From Chara braunii (taxonomy: Eukaryota; Streptophyta; Charophyceae; Charales; Characeae), in contig BFEA01000477.1 of NCBI GenBank assembly GCA_003427395.1, positions 1,066,209 to 1,094,815 of the forward strand: a stretch of DNA of 28,607 nt, given 5' to 3'. Under the pieces are notes generated by a model. It was not told where the DNA came from and made no database searches. It was given only the letters and a program-made list of their open reading frames with translations. This document shows, one piece after another, positions 18,625 through 27,221 of the stretch. The first letter of the stretch is position 1, and each line of letters begins with the position of its first letter. A program made the translations under genes and the position numbers.

Positions 18625-18628
18625 CACC
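18625..18628. repeat. Target-site duplication CACC (left)
   Basis: CACC precedes the TG of the left LTR and follows the CA of the right LTR at 28216-28219. Ty3/gypsy insertions usually make four to six bases; a four-base match has about a 1 in 256 chance of being accidental. Confidence 0.6.
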
Positions 18629-19608
18629 TGCAATGAACCCAGATTGTGAAGACACTTGTCAACAATGCAAGCCCAGATAGATATCAACCTGCTGATGATT
18701 GTCAATAATCATAATCGTGTCCAGATACAATGAGATGGGAGAAACATACACAGATGTAGACGAGAGGAGGGAAACTAGACTTAGAAGAGAGAATTACAGA
18801 CAACGCCCACTTCTGCTTCGGGCTCCCTCCTCGATCACCACCTCAATAGTCAATAATCTGAACGCATATCTGAAGTTCTATCACAACGTGCCATGGGGGA
18901 CATTAATCAGTCCTCATCAGCAAGCTGGAACAATGTCGACTTCAAGATAACCAGGTACGTATCCACTGTCGGCCCACAGTCATGATCACCTCCCAAATGT
19001 CCTCGAAAACAAAACAGCACTGCCAGTCTCGTAGCCTCGCCACATCAACAATAATAATGTACGTGGCAGCGGCCACGTCAGCGGCGGCGCGTGGCAGCTG
19101 CCACGTCAGCATGCCCGGAAGACAATTGCAAGCCAGCCGCCATGCCGAGCCAGCATAGCGGCGCCATAGTCCGCCTATTTGCCAGCATAGAGCCAGCGTC
19201 CAGCTAGCATCGCCGTGTCGCGCTAGTGTCGTAGTCAACGCGTGAAGTCAGCATTGACGCAAGACAGAATGTTCTCCAAGCCAAGAGGTCAAGGTTTTTG
19301 TAGTGTTGTTGCGGGGTTTGGACCAGTGCTGCTTCCCTCAGCTGTCAAGATCTCAATGCAGGTGACGGCCCAGATTGGTCTGCAACAGAATTACATGTGA
19401 CCTTGATGCTGTCTAGGTACCTGCACACAACAAGTGAGTGTATCCGACCAAGGGCCTGGGCGCGGTACCTTTGACCTGACAGTTGAATTTGACCCTTGAC
19501 TTTCCAGGGGGCAGTGCGTGGTCGCACTGCCTGGCGAAGGCCGGGTGACTTGTGTTGTCTGGCCGCAGTTTTGGGCCCCCATACTGCTGTAGAACATGGG
19601 TTACCGCA
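18629..19608 (-). repeat. 3' LTR of the chromovirus (980 bp)
   Basis: On the plus strand it runs from TGCAATGAACCCAGAT to GGGTTACCGCA. It aligns end to end with 27222-28215, with scattered single-base changes and small gaps. Read on the minus strand, the two LTRs start TGC(G/A)GTAACCC and end GGGTTCATTGCA. The TATA-like stretch of the other LTR is altered here (ACATTATTATT). Confidence 0.93.
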
Positions 19609-19632
19609 TTCCTGCCGACCCATTTTTGAGGT
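19609..19632 (-). other. Weak polypurine-tract candidate
   Basis: The minus-strand sequence directly before the 3' LTR is AAAAATGGGTCGGCAGGAA. It is purine-rich but interrupted by pyrimidines. The position is right for the plus-strand primer of reverse transcription; the quality is poor, perhaps through decay. Confidence 0.35.
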
Positions 19633-19689
19633 CCATCGCAGAAATAATTAAGACCTTAACCCAAGTAACCCCACGTTCATAGGCAGACA

Positions 19690-19870
19690 CAATGTCAGCA
19701 GCAGTATCAAGTAGTTCTCCTTTACTAAACCATCTGTCCTCAGATGGAGACCGAGACTTAAAACGTACCTTGAACTGCTTTTGTGGCCATCCACGTCCTC
19801 CTGTAGAAAAAAATCCATGTTCTATGATCCGATCTACTTCATACCTGCATTCCATTGATGGCGGAATCAT
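19690..19870 (-). pseudogene. Integrase C-terminal chromodomain
   Basis: On the minus strand the frame starting near 19870 reads YEVDRIIEHGFF, then QFKVRFK...EDRWFSKGELLDTA...VSAYE. This is the chromodomain layout: a YEVE-type start, a VRWKG-like strand, an 'S.ED.W' loop and a closing helix. Two usual aromatic cage positions are partly replaced (VRFK for VRWKG; no clear third aromatic), as in the group II or CR-type chromodomains of plant elements. A stop at about 19897-19900 separates it from the integrase tail. It would have tethered the pre-integration complex to chromatin. Confidence 0.75.
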
Positions 19871-20123
19871 AAATGGTCTGTTTGGAAACTATTTGCCTTC
19901 TACATAGGGTAATAGTTTGGACGTGTGGAAGACAGGTTGAGCTGAGGGGGAATATCAATACGATAAGACGGTTCCTCTGAATCCCCAATCATCTTGAGAA
20001 CTTCCTTGGGTCCAAAATGGACAAGCAATAGTTTTGTAGATACATTTTCTTCCAATGAAAACTCTTTGGACTTGACCCTGACTAGATCACCTTCCTTAAA
20101 TATAGATTGTTGCCGATGCTTGT

Positions 20124-20159
20124 TAGCTTGTTCAATCATTCGGTCCTGAGACTTCTTTA
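20124..20159. repeat. 36-bp flanking duplication, left copy
   Basis: TAGCTTGTTCAATCATTCGG...ACTTCTTTA is repeated at 20404-20439 with a single C/T difference. It is integrase coding sequence duplicated on either side of the insert, so the insertion was accompanied by a long target duplication. Confidence 0.9.
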
Positions 20160-20160
20160 A

Positions 20161-20210
20161 CCTTCAACAGATTTACAGTTTGTCGCTTTTAACCACTCGG
20201 CCACTCTCTC
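20161..20210 (-). pseudogene. trnY: Truncated tRNA-Tyr(GUA), mitochondrial type
   Basis: On the minus strand, GAGAGAGTGGCCGAGTGGTT starts the acceptor and D-arm, followed by AAAAGCGACAAACTGTAAAT and CTGTTGAAGG, giving the loop CTGTAAA with anticodon GTA. The sequence stops just after the anticodon arm, at the junction with the integrase duplication. The variable arm, T-arm and 3' acceptor strand are missing, so it cannot work. One anticodon-stem pair is mismatched. Confidence 0.8.
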
Positions 20211-20220
20211 GAAGAATTCA

Positions 20221-20293
20221 GCATCCTACAGGATTTCAACCTGTGACCTTCAACTTAGAAGGTTGTTGCTCTATCCAGCTGAGCTAAGAATGC
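20221..20293 (-). tRNA. trnR: tRNA-Arg(UCU), mitochondrial type, probably inactive in the nucleus
   Basis: On the minus strand 73 bases fold as a tRNA: acceptor GCATTCT pairs with AGGATGC (one wobble-type exception), D-stem GCTC/GAGC, anticodon loop CTTCTAA with anticodon TCT, T-stem ACAGG/CCTGT. The anticodon stem has one A-A mismatch at its outer pair. The T-loop reads TTGAAAT instead of TTCGAAT, so the B-box C is lost and U54-A58-type contacts are weakened. A-box TAGCTCAGCTGG is intact. It sits ten bases upstream of the truncated tRNA-Tyr on the same strand, as in an organellar cluster. Transcription in the nucleus is doubtful. Confidence 0.78.
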
Positions 20294-20403
20294 AACTCAC
20301 CCAAAAGAGTCAACGCAGCCGCCACAACAAAACAAGTAACTTATTTTATTTATGTATGCGCTCATCCACGCGTCCCCCCGGACGCAGGGGTGGGGTTAGT
20401 GTC

Positions 20404-20439
20404 TAGCTTGTTCAATTATTCGGTCCTGAGACTTCTTTA
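20404..20439. repeat. 36-bp flanking duplication, right copy
   Basis: Matches 20124-20159 at 35 of 36 bases. Removing the insert and one copy leaves the integrase region before the GDLV module uninterrupted. Confidence 0.9.
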
Positions 20440-21354
20440 GATTCTCCTCTACTTTCTTGATGTCTTCTTTAAACAATACTGGATATTCCCGGGTCCCTGG
20501 AGGTAACCTATGAAATTGGTCCCGTGTTAACACATCAATGGGACATTTAGGCTTTCATCCCTTATGCACTGCATTAGGTGTACGCCCTGTAGCAGTATGA
20601 ATACTACTATTATATGCACTTGCAATCTTGGGCAACTTCTCATCCCAATCAATCTGACCGGGTCTCACATACATGCGCAAAAGTTGTTGGCACAGACGAT
20701 TTATCTGCTCAGTCTGGCCATTCGTTTCAGGATGTCATCCTGATGACATGGTCAGTCGTGTGCCATAAGCTTCCATAAGTTTTTTCCATGACATACTCGT
20801 GAATTTGTCATTGCGATCAAATACAATAAACCCAGGAAAACCATACTCCGTTACCCATCGCATTTGAAAGTTTTGAATGACAAGTTTAGTTCGCGCTTCT
20901 GCAGGTAAGGGAATAAACATTGCGTATTTAGGGAAACGATCCACAATAAGTTAATAACCACTACTTGGTTGTTGCCATTGCCATTTTTGGTGAGACTCAT
21001 AAAATAAATCGAGATGGAATCACCTGGTTCGCTGAGAATCGGTAATGGTTTCAGAAGACCAAGTGGGTTCTCATGCGAAGGTTTGTTTCTCTGACACACC
21101 AGAGTGACCAGACATGTACGAACATAAGTTAGTACATCTTCTTTCAATCCCTTCAAGTCAAAACGTTCTCTAACCTCAGCAGAAGTTTTCTTGAAACCAA
21201 AATGTCCTTCAGTGTCGTGCAGACTTTTGATTTCTTCCTTGTGGGGAATATACAATCTCTGTTCAGTTTGATCTAGCAAGAAAAACAAACCATCGGTTAC
21301 TCTATAGTTGGGAAGTAAAGTTGGGTCTTTCGCAAGGACATCCATGATAGATTT

Positions 21355-21987
21355 TCAAATAGGGTCAGTAGCATATCCTTGACGAATTTTATCTTTTAAA
21401 TCATTCCCAACATCTAAGTAAGAGACAATAGCACTAACGAAATCACATCGTCTGGACAACGGATCTGCAACTACATTAGACTTAACTTTGATAGTTTTTA
21501 ACTCAAAATTAAAAGTATCAATGAATGCAGACCATCGTACTAACTTATCAGAGAGTTTAGGCTTTATCTTTATCCACTTCAGTGTCGAGTGGTCTGAGTA
21601 CACAGTGAAGTGTCTCTCTAACAAGTAGAGTTTCCATATGTCCAATGCACAGACTAAGGCATACAATTCATTTTCATAAATGGAGTAAACGACCTTTTCT
21701 GATGACAACCATGCAGACATAAATTCGATGGGTGTATAACCCTTGCCATTGTTTTGTTGAAGGACTGCGCCAATCCCGTACTGACTTGTATCAGCAGTGA
21801 CAGTGAAGGGAAGTGTCGGATCAACAATTTTTAAAGTAGGATAGTGGGTCAAAACATACTTTATCTTCTTGAAGGAAGACTCACAGTCCTTGTTCCATAG
21901 CCAGATAGTGTCTTTCTTTAACAATCTTCTCATTGGAGCGGCAATCCATGAGAAGTTTCTAACGAACTTCCTATAGTAGCTTGCCAA
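21355..21987 (-). pseudogene. RT thumb and RNase H, frame open for 210 codons
   Basis: This is the longest undamaged frame in the element. It starts with the RT connection sequence SYYRKFVRNFS and PM.RLLKK (typical Ty3 thumb). RNase H follows: FTVTADTSQYGIGAVL (first Asp), YSIYENELYALV (Glu) and FTVYSDHSTLKWI (second Asp), with the tail NVVADPLSRR. All three visible metal-binding acidic residues are kept. RNase H removes the RNA strand of the RNA-DNA hybrid. The segment stays open while neighbours are broken, but without working RT and integrase it has no role on its own. Confidence 0.88.
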
Positions 21988-22029
21988 ACCAAGGAAAGAT
22001 CGTAATTCGGTTACAGACTTAGGTTGTGG

Positions 22030-22731
22030 TCAATCTCGAATTGTTGATATTTTCTTTTCTACTGGCCTTAGGGCATCTTCATTCACTATATGTCCTAGGC
22101 ATAAGACTTCAGACTTAGCGAACTCAGACTTCTTTGGATTTATCTTAAAGTTGTCATCTTGCAACTTTCTTAGAACTAGATGAAGATACTTCTCGCGATC
22201 TTCTAATGTTTTACTATTCACTACAATATCATCGAGATAAACAATAACAAACTGATCCAACCATTGACGAAATTATTCATTTATTAATTGTTGGAACGTC
22301 GCACAGACCTTTTTCAATTCGAAAGGCATTACCACGAACTCGTCATGAACATACCTTGTTCGAAATGTAGTTTTATGTTGATCCGCGGGTTCCACCTGGA
22401 TCTGATGGTACCCAGACTTCATATGAATTTTACTAAAATACTTGCAACCCTGCAGTTGATCAAGTAGGTCGTCAATGCGAGGAAGCGGTTCGGCATTCTT
22501 GACAGTGACGACATTCAACCCTTGATAGTCAATACATAACCACGGTTCACCTTCTTTTTTAGGCACAAACAAGATAGGTGCACCATAGGGATATGAGCTA
22601 GGGCGAATGCATCCTTTATAAGTAAGGTCCTGCGGTTGTTTCTTTAATTCCTTAAGTTCCCTAGAAGACACTTTATATATATGGTCCTTGGGAATCTTGC
22701 TACCCGGAATGATTTCCATAGTGTGTTTCAT
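22030..22731 (-). pseudogene. Reverse transcriptase, Ty3/gypsy, catalytic Asp lost
   Basis: Minus-strand segments 22731-22273 and 22260-22030 give the fingers and palm: SSYPYGAPILFVPKKEG, then CIDYQGLN, PLPRIDDLLDQL, KIHMKSGYHQI, TFRTRY, FVVMPFELK..ATFQ, and after a stop VIVYLDDIVV (YLDD at 22228-22239) and LGHIV. Motif A of the family is DLKSGYHQI; here the catalytic Asp is His (22423-22425). YLDD is intact. One stop around 22261-22272 and another near 22000-22030 break the frame. The enzyme would copy the element RNA into DNA; this copy would be inactive. Confidence 0.9.
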
Positions 22732-22741
22732 AGCACGTTCG

Positions 22742-23017
22742 GTGATTCTGGTGGGTTAAGTCTGCAGATCCTTGAACTAAAAAATAAGACTTTCAATAGT
22801 TGGAAGGCATGACGAAAAAAACTCACCAACTTTTTTTACCAACATCATTATAACTTCCTATTCCAACTTTTTCATCGAAACTTTTGACAATGATCGAAAA
22901 GTTGGATAACTCATACAACAAAAAGACAAACTAGAGTTAGAGTCAAACTTATGATATAACTTAATAGGTTTGATTTCAGATTGTGCATCTTTTAGTTGCA
23001 CAACCTTGCCTTTGAAA
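22742..23017 (-). other. Protease-RT linker, heavily degraded
   Basis: AT-rich with many stops in every minus frame. Fragments on the minus strand suggest the usual linker between protease and RT, but no domain can be read. Confidence 0.4.
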
Positions 23018-23507
23018 TCAATATCTGTCAATTATCTGGGTTGACTTCCTCGTATCTGTCCATACCAGAATGAGATTAAAAGGTAGATTCTTCTCTACTA
23101 GGAAAAACAACTCATGCATAATCTTATTTCCTTTCCTAGTTTTAAACTGACACTTAGTACGTTCAACATAGTGTGAGACAATGATCGTACTCTTGTCTGC
23201 TATCATAGACATGATAGGTCCAAACAATTCTTACACCTTGATACCGAGATGCAACTTGTGGATTTGCTTTCTCTAAGATGTAGAACCTCGTCGATCCGGG
23301 ATCCAACAACGCACATACTCGTTTCCATGCGGTTTCTACATCAGCAAATAACAATTCGCCCTTAGACTTTGCTTTTTGAGCCCATGAGCTACGTAAGGCT
23401 AGCAATTCATTACCTAGCTCATCAAGGGAGTCATCCAGAGAGACAGAGCATAAAACAATGTCAGGGCGGTCTGGATGATGGGCTAAGGAAGAATCATCCT
23501 CAACCAT
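23018..23507 (-). pseudogene. Retropepsin-type protease, active site altered
   Basis: The minus frame at 23507-23163 contains ALLDPGSTRFYI. The family has LLDSGAT..FIS, so the D(S/T)G triad has become DPG (23295-23303). A frameshift near 23225 moves the rest (MSMIADKSTIIVSHYV...FFLVEKNLPFNLIL) into the frame at 23227-23018, which ends where LGMDW would be expected. The N-terminal part lies downstream of the gag zinc knuckle, as in gag-pol polyproteins. It would have processed the polyprotein. Confidence 0.75.
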
Positions 23508-23624
23508 ATGAGAAGAAGGGTAGGAAGGCTTCGTTGGCTCCTTACCTATCTGTTCGTCCTTACCTTTTATCTCAGTAGGCTACTCGCTCTTGGGTTCCGA
23601 ATTAAAGGGCGGTATCATGGCCCG

Positions 23625-23685
23625 TATGCAATCACATGACCCGTTGTGCCGCATTTGAGACATTGCGCATTATCCATGCGCTCCT
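23625..23685 (-). other. Gag zinc knuckle, last Cys lost
   Basis: Minus-strand reading gives CLKCGTTGHVIAYG. The CCHC nucleic-acid-binding knuckle is CxxCxxxxHxxxxC; here the last Cys position is Gly. It lies between the gag core and the protease, the expected place. Confidence 0.65.
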
Positions 23686-24687
23686 ACTAAGTTTCGTGAG
23701 TCAAACCCACCTTCAACCACGACTTCCCCTCAACAATGAGAGGGTGTAATAAAAATGAACGTGGTTTCTTCCTTGCAGAATTTCAGGGTGACCGTCCCCT
23801 AGTGGCCACAGCAGCAGTGAATTCCCCCTTCCCGGAATCACTGTTGCTATATTTTTCGTTCATGCCTTCCCTCGGCCACTTTTCCATCGTGTCATCATAA
23901 AAAACAACGAGGATGTGGTCCTGACGCTTTTGTCGCCAGATAATCCGTTTCCCTCCGTCATACATCTTCCCCCCTCCTCCTCCAGACTTAACTACGACTG
24001 CATAGGAGTTTTTGACTTGAGAAGTCATTTGCTCCCTTTGCAGGGAGAGATTTCGAAATTGCCTATAATTATACTTTTCGGACTTCGCTTCAGCCACCAA
24101 GTGTCCCCGGATGGGCTCAGGCAATGCGCGAGAGTAAATATATAACACTTGGTTGTCTTGCAGGTTCAATCCTGGAACCTGCAGTAATCGGTCGACTTCG
24201 CGGGACAAAGCTTTGACTCACGTCCAATGCTTTTGACCAATTATAGTGAATAATTAGTCAAATGCCTTGTCTGTCGTCGTTTTGTTGAGGAAACGGTCCT
24301 TGATTTTTGCCAAGAATTGTTTCAGGGTCAATGTGTTTGCTCTCTCACCGATGTCTTCAAACCCCGCGGCATTAGCCTCGGCCACCACCCATTGCTTGAC
24401 CTCACCTCCCATGTAAGATGTGGTGAACGACACAGAACGCCACTTGGGACTCCAGTTCGACCGGAGCGGTGCTTACATACGTATGAATTTCAGCAATCCA
24501 GAGAAGCAGACTATCATCTTTCTTGTTATTATAAGTGAAAGGCAACGTCATTTTCACTCTTTCTTTCTTCTCTGACTTCTCCGGTTTTGCACTTCAAGTT
24601 GTCTTCTTCGGAGTTGTCAAAGAAGAAGAGGACTTGAAAGAAGGAGTGGACTGAGAAGACTTAGGCGAAGAGGGAGATGGACTCAGT

Positions 24688-24696
24688 GGTCCATTC
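24688..24696. repeat. Target-site duplication GGTCCATTC (left of nested element)
   Basis: The same nine bases occur at 25260-25268 on the other side of the nested element. The gag frame joins when one copy and the element are removed. Confidence 0.88.
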
Positions 24697-25259
24697 TTGT
24701 GTAACCGTTTGAACGCTGTGAACGCGCGTTCGCGTTCCAATGTGCGTTTGAATGCGGATTTAAATTCGCGTTCAAAATTGAACGGCGTTCAATTATTATT
24801 TCTTATTTATTTATATTTTTAAATCATTGTGATGCCTAAAAATAACTTTTGTTTTCTAATTTTTTTTTATGAGTTCTGTATGATGTGAGGTACATGCCTC
24901 TCAATTTTGGAGTCATTTTGATTAGGCAAAAAAAAATGAAAAATCGCCAAAGATGGCAGTGTCAAATCGTGTTTGCTCACTAATTTCAATTCTTTTTTTT
25001 AATTTTTTCTATTTTCTGTTTTCTATTTGTTTTTCCAATTTGGTAACGAATTTTGATGTAATGCTCAGACAAATGTTGTTTATTTTATTTTTCTTCATAA
25101 TATTTTATTTTTCGAAATTTTTTGAGGTCTTTTTTTTTTTTTTTTTTTTTTTTCCCGCGCGGAATTGAACTCCGCGTTCGGTCACGTTCATTGAACGTGC
25201 GTGCATTCCGTTTACTTTCTGAACGGAAAACCCGCATTCAATGAACGCGCGGTTTCACA
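24697..25259. mobile_element. Non-autonomous Mutator-like element nested in gag, 563 bp
   Basis: The ends are TGTGTAACCG (24698 onward) and, inward from the right, TGTGAAACCG (25259 downward), and a nine-base target duplication flanks it. Nine bases is the hallmark of Mutator-like elements; hAT makes eight and PIF three. Both subterminal regions (24708-24795 and 25150-25250) are packed with GAACG/CGTTC motifs, including GAACGCGCGTTC, while the middle is AT-rich with T tracts (25130-25153). There is no transposase, so it is a MITE or deletion derivative. Its short, diverged inverted ends make the superfamily call moderately sure. Confidence 0.75.
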
Positions 25260-25268
25260 GGTCCATTC
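25260..25268. repeat. Target-site duplication GGTCCATTC (right of nested element)
   Basis: Identical to 24688-24696. Confidence 0.88.
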
Positions 25269-26500
25269 CTATTGGTCGACGTCTCAATTCTAGGACCAGT
25301 AGACTTGATGACATCTCCCATCAATTTCTTTGCTTCTTTCTTGTCTTCTCTTTCTTCTTGTCTTTCTTCTTCCTTACTACCTTCTACCTGTTTTTTTCCT
25401 TTCACAATGTTTGTGATTGTTCTTAGTCCTACAACAACCTCATCTAACTGAGTTTGTTGCCTGTCGATTTGCTCTTCCAAAAAGGTAAGGTAAGTCACAA
25501 TATGGGACAACGTATAAGATATGTCTGCTTGTTCCCACCTTCTGTTCCCATCACTTGTCTGATTTCTCTAACTTTTTGTTCCCTTCTTTGTTCTTGTTCT
25601 CTCCTTCTTGCTAATTCTTCTTTCTTTCTTTCTTCTGCGACTAACGTTTCTTTCAGTTGTTGGATGTTCGCTTCAATCATAGCCTCGGTCACTTCTGGCT
25701 TAATCTCACCCTTATGAGTATGTTCCATCACTTCTTCCAACTGTTTTAATGCATACAGGTCCAACGCCTGACGACACCGGGCAACCGATTTGGAGACCCG
25801 GTCCCGGCTGTGATAACCTCCACAGTCGTAACAACTTTCTTCAGAAGGTCCTTATCCATCTTCAAATCAAATCTTTTATGGATGTGTTGTTCGGCATCCG
25901 GTCCAGATAAACGCAGTTCAGTCAATAGTTGTTCCACAAGGCTAACAGTTCTTGTTTCCTATCTTCGGCCTGCTTCCAAGTCTTAAGCTCAGAAGGTCCA
26001 TCGCCCACGGAGAGCGTGACCGAAATAGAAAACAAAAACGTGGTCACAAACCTCGTCAGAATAGACATCTGCAGATTTTTCTAGAAGTGGGACATTTTCG
26101 AAGGACAAAAACAAGAAAATTCGTCGGCCAGGTTCATCTACCCAAATAAACAAAAAAAGACAATCAATTTTTTTGGTCACCTAAGCCGAAACAATCTTGA
26201 ATAGGAAGATTTCAATAAAATGGAACAGAAAGAAATAATTTCAATTTCTCTTATCTAATCCGACGGTTGTTCTGTTTATTCTGTGTGACGACGTCCTATA
26301 CTAGTACAAGTACCGCAATCCCAGGCCAGCGTGATCATCAACAACACACAAGTGAGTACACAGGCACACAACACAGCTCACGACAACAGGTAAGTCCGCC
26401 AACAAACAGAACATCAAAAGTTAGCATCTTCCTTTTCTGATGCTATGTCTTCTGAAGTCCGGTGTGATCACACACTCGATCTGACCTCCAGCACCACAGT

Positions 26501-26977
26501 CACGTCAGTCTTCCAACCGTGCCGCCTTCGTCGTCAAAGTGTATCTTCCCACTTAGGCACGTTCGTGTCTGCCATGTGTCACCCCTGACATGCCAACACA
26601 ACACCTCATCGAGTCTGCCACGTCAGCACGTTCGTCCAGTCATCATCATCAGTGGGGGTACACGTCAGGAGCGTATGCCTTGATCGTTCACGTCAGCCAG
26701 CCTAATCTTTTAGAGCGATACCAGCACATCGCCTGTTAATCATACAATGCCGCGTTGGCCAGGTAATGGACCGCCACGTCAGATTATGCCACGTCAGCCT
26801 GAAGCTCCTCACCACAATAGACGAGTGGTGAGTCAGCCTTGCCAAGTCAACGTTGCCCAATAATCACTGGTCACATCAGCAGTGTATCCCGATCGCAAAT
26901 GCGATCGATCGGGACCTGGATCGCAACGCGATCTTGATTGGAACATCCCCTGTCGAGATATCAATGCTACGTCAGCA
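26501..26977 (-). promoter_or_regulatory. Array of CTGACGTG(G) boxes in the leader
   Basis: Plus-strand (C)CACGTCAG occurs at about 26501, 26618, 26661, 26689, 26774 and 26789, and as TACGTCAGC at 26969. Minus-strand CTGACGTGG combines TGACG and ACGTGG, the cores bound by plant bZIP factors. Spacing is irregular. Function is inferred only. Confidence 0.5.
26888..26933. repeat. Cluster of GATCGC/GCGATC palindromes
   Basis: CCCGATCGC-AAAT-GCGATCGATCGGG (26888-26913) and GATCGC-AAC-GCGATC (26919-26933) form two adjacent hairpins built from the same six-base motif. Confidence 0.7.
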
Positions 26978-27069
26978 CCTGATGTGCGTCTTCTTCAATG
27001 TACGCGTCACCACTTGATCACGCGCGCGTTGGTTGTCGCCGGGATAATGGTACTGCGCCTGTCTAGAGT

Positions 27070-27085
27070 CGCGTCTATAGACGCG
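27070..27085. repeat. Perfect 16-bp palindrome
   Basis: CGCGTCTATAGACGCG, about 130 bases downstream of the primer site in the element's own direction. Confidence 0.8.
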
Positions 27086-27207
27086 TGCGATATTAATCGC
27101 GACATGCACCGTTTCCCACTTACCTCGCCACCAGGCGCGCGCGTGCGTCTTCGTTATCGTTGTTCTTGTCCACGTCGTCGTCGTCGGTCACGTCATCGGG
27201 AATACAA

Positions 27208-27218
27208 CTCTGATACCA
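27208..27218 (-). promoter_or_regulatory. Primer-binding site for initiator-Met tRNA
   Basis: Minus strand TGGTATCAGAG, three bases after the LTR ends in CA. TGGTATCAGAGC is the standard primer site complementary to the 3' end of plant initiator-Met tRNA. The last C of the usual motif is T here. It fixes the element's direction and the inner edge of the 5' LTR. Confidence 0.9.
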
Positions 27219-27221
27219 AAT

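Larger units (their letters stand above)
20160..20403. other. Mitochondria-like DNA insert (NUMT candidate), 244 bp
   Basis: The insert lies inside the integrase region between two 36-bp copies. It carries part of a tRNA-Tyr gene, ten bases of spacer, a full-length tRNA-Arg(UCU) gene and about 110 bases of other sequence, including a GCGTCC-CCCC-GGACGC hairpin near 20370-20385. The tRNAs are of plant-mitochondrial type rather than nuclear or plastid type by my recollection of those families. The simplest reading is mitochondrial DNA captured during repair of a staggered break. The right 110 bases may be mitochondrial spacer or a second filler. Confidence 0.72.
19900..21345 (-). pseudogene. 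Integrase, broken, with a nested insertion
   Basis: The segment from 21345 downward has the N-terminal zinc-binding pattern (H...HxxxxH region near residues 35-50, then TCLVTLVCQRNK, a CxxC widened by extra residues). The catalytic core has SIYFMSL where the family has an Asp, so the first DDE residue is Tyr (21004-21006). The second Asp is kept (FDRNDKFTS), and the Glu of GQTEQ is kept (20708-20710) after an in-frame TGA at 20735-20737. Other frameshifts occur near 20945-20960. The tail at 20139-19900 has GDLVRVKSK...HFGPKEV, the GPY/F module. A 244-bp insert at 20160-20403 interrupts it. The family's role is inserting the cDNA into the genome; this copy is inactive. Confidence 0.85.
23600..25937 (-). 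pseudogene. Gag, broken and interrupted by a nested element
   Basis: The N-terminal part (25937-25260) reads in three overlapping frames: LLTELRLSGPDAEQHIHKRF, then an E/K/R-rich coiled-coil-like stretch (EERKKEELARRREQEQRREQ, 25640-25570 region), then FLEEQIDRQQTQLDEVVVGL and a further charged segment. A 563-bp insertion (24697-25259) follows. The capsid-like core resumes at about 24696 (Ser/Pro/Lys-rich, then DDSLLLWISEIHTYV near 24520) and ends with DNQVLYIYSRALPEPIRGHL and NYRQFRNLSLQREQ (24150-24030), which matches the Ty3/gypsy gag (UBN2/retrotrans_gag type). Several stops and shifts break it between 24200 and 24600. Gag packages the RNA. Confidence 0.75.
25938..27207 (-). other. Chromovirus 5' leader, about 1.27 kb
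   Basis: This untranslated region runs between the primer site and gag on the minus strand; no domain is seen. The half nearer the primer site is rich in CTGACGTGG boxes (minus strand) and in palindromes: CGCGTCTATAGACGCG (27070-27085), CCCGATCG...CGATCGGG (26888-26913) and GATCGCAACGCGATC (26919-26933). Leaders of LTR elements commonly hold packaging and dimerisation signals. Confidence 0.6.

Noticed and set aside
18239-18655. 138-codon minus-strand open frame
   Set aside because: It runs across the MITE fragment and the LTR edge, so it cannot be a native gene.
20221-20293. tRNA-Arg as a functional nuclear or plastid gene
   Set aside because: Its sequence type, its partner tRNA-Tyr and its junctions point to captured mitochondrial DNA, and the B-box is damaged.
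25130-25153. T run in the nested element as a retroposon tail
   Set aside because: It is internal to an element with a nine-base duplication and inverted ends, so a DNA-transposon origin explains it better.
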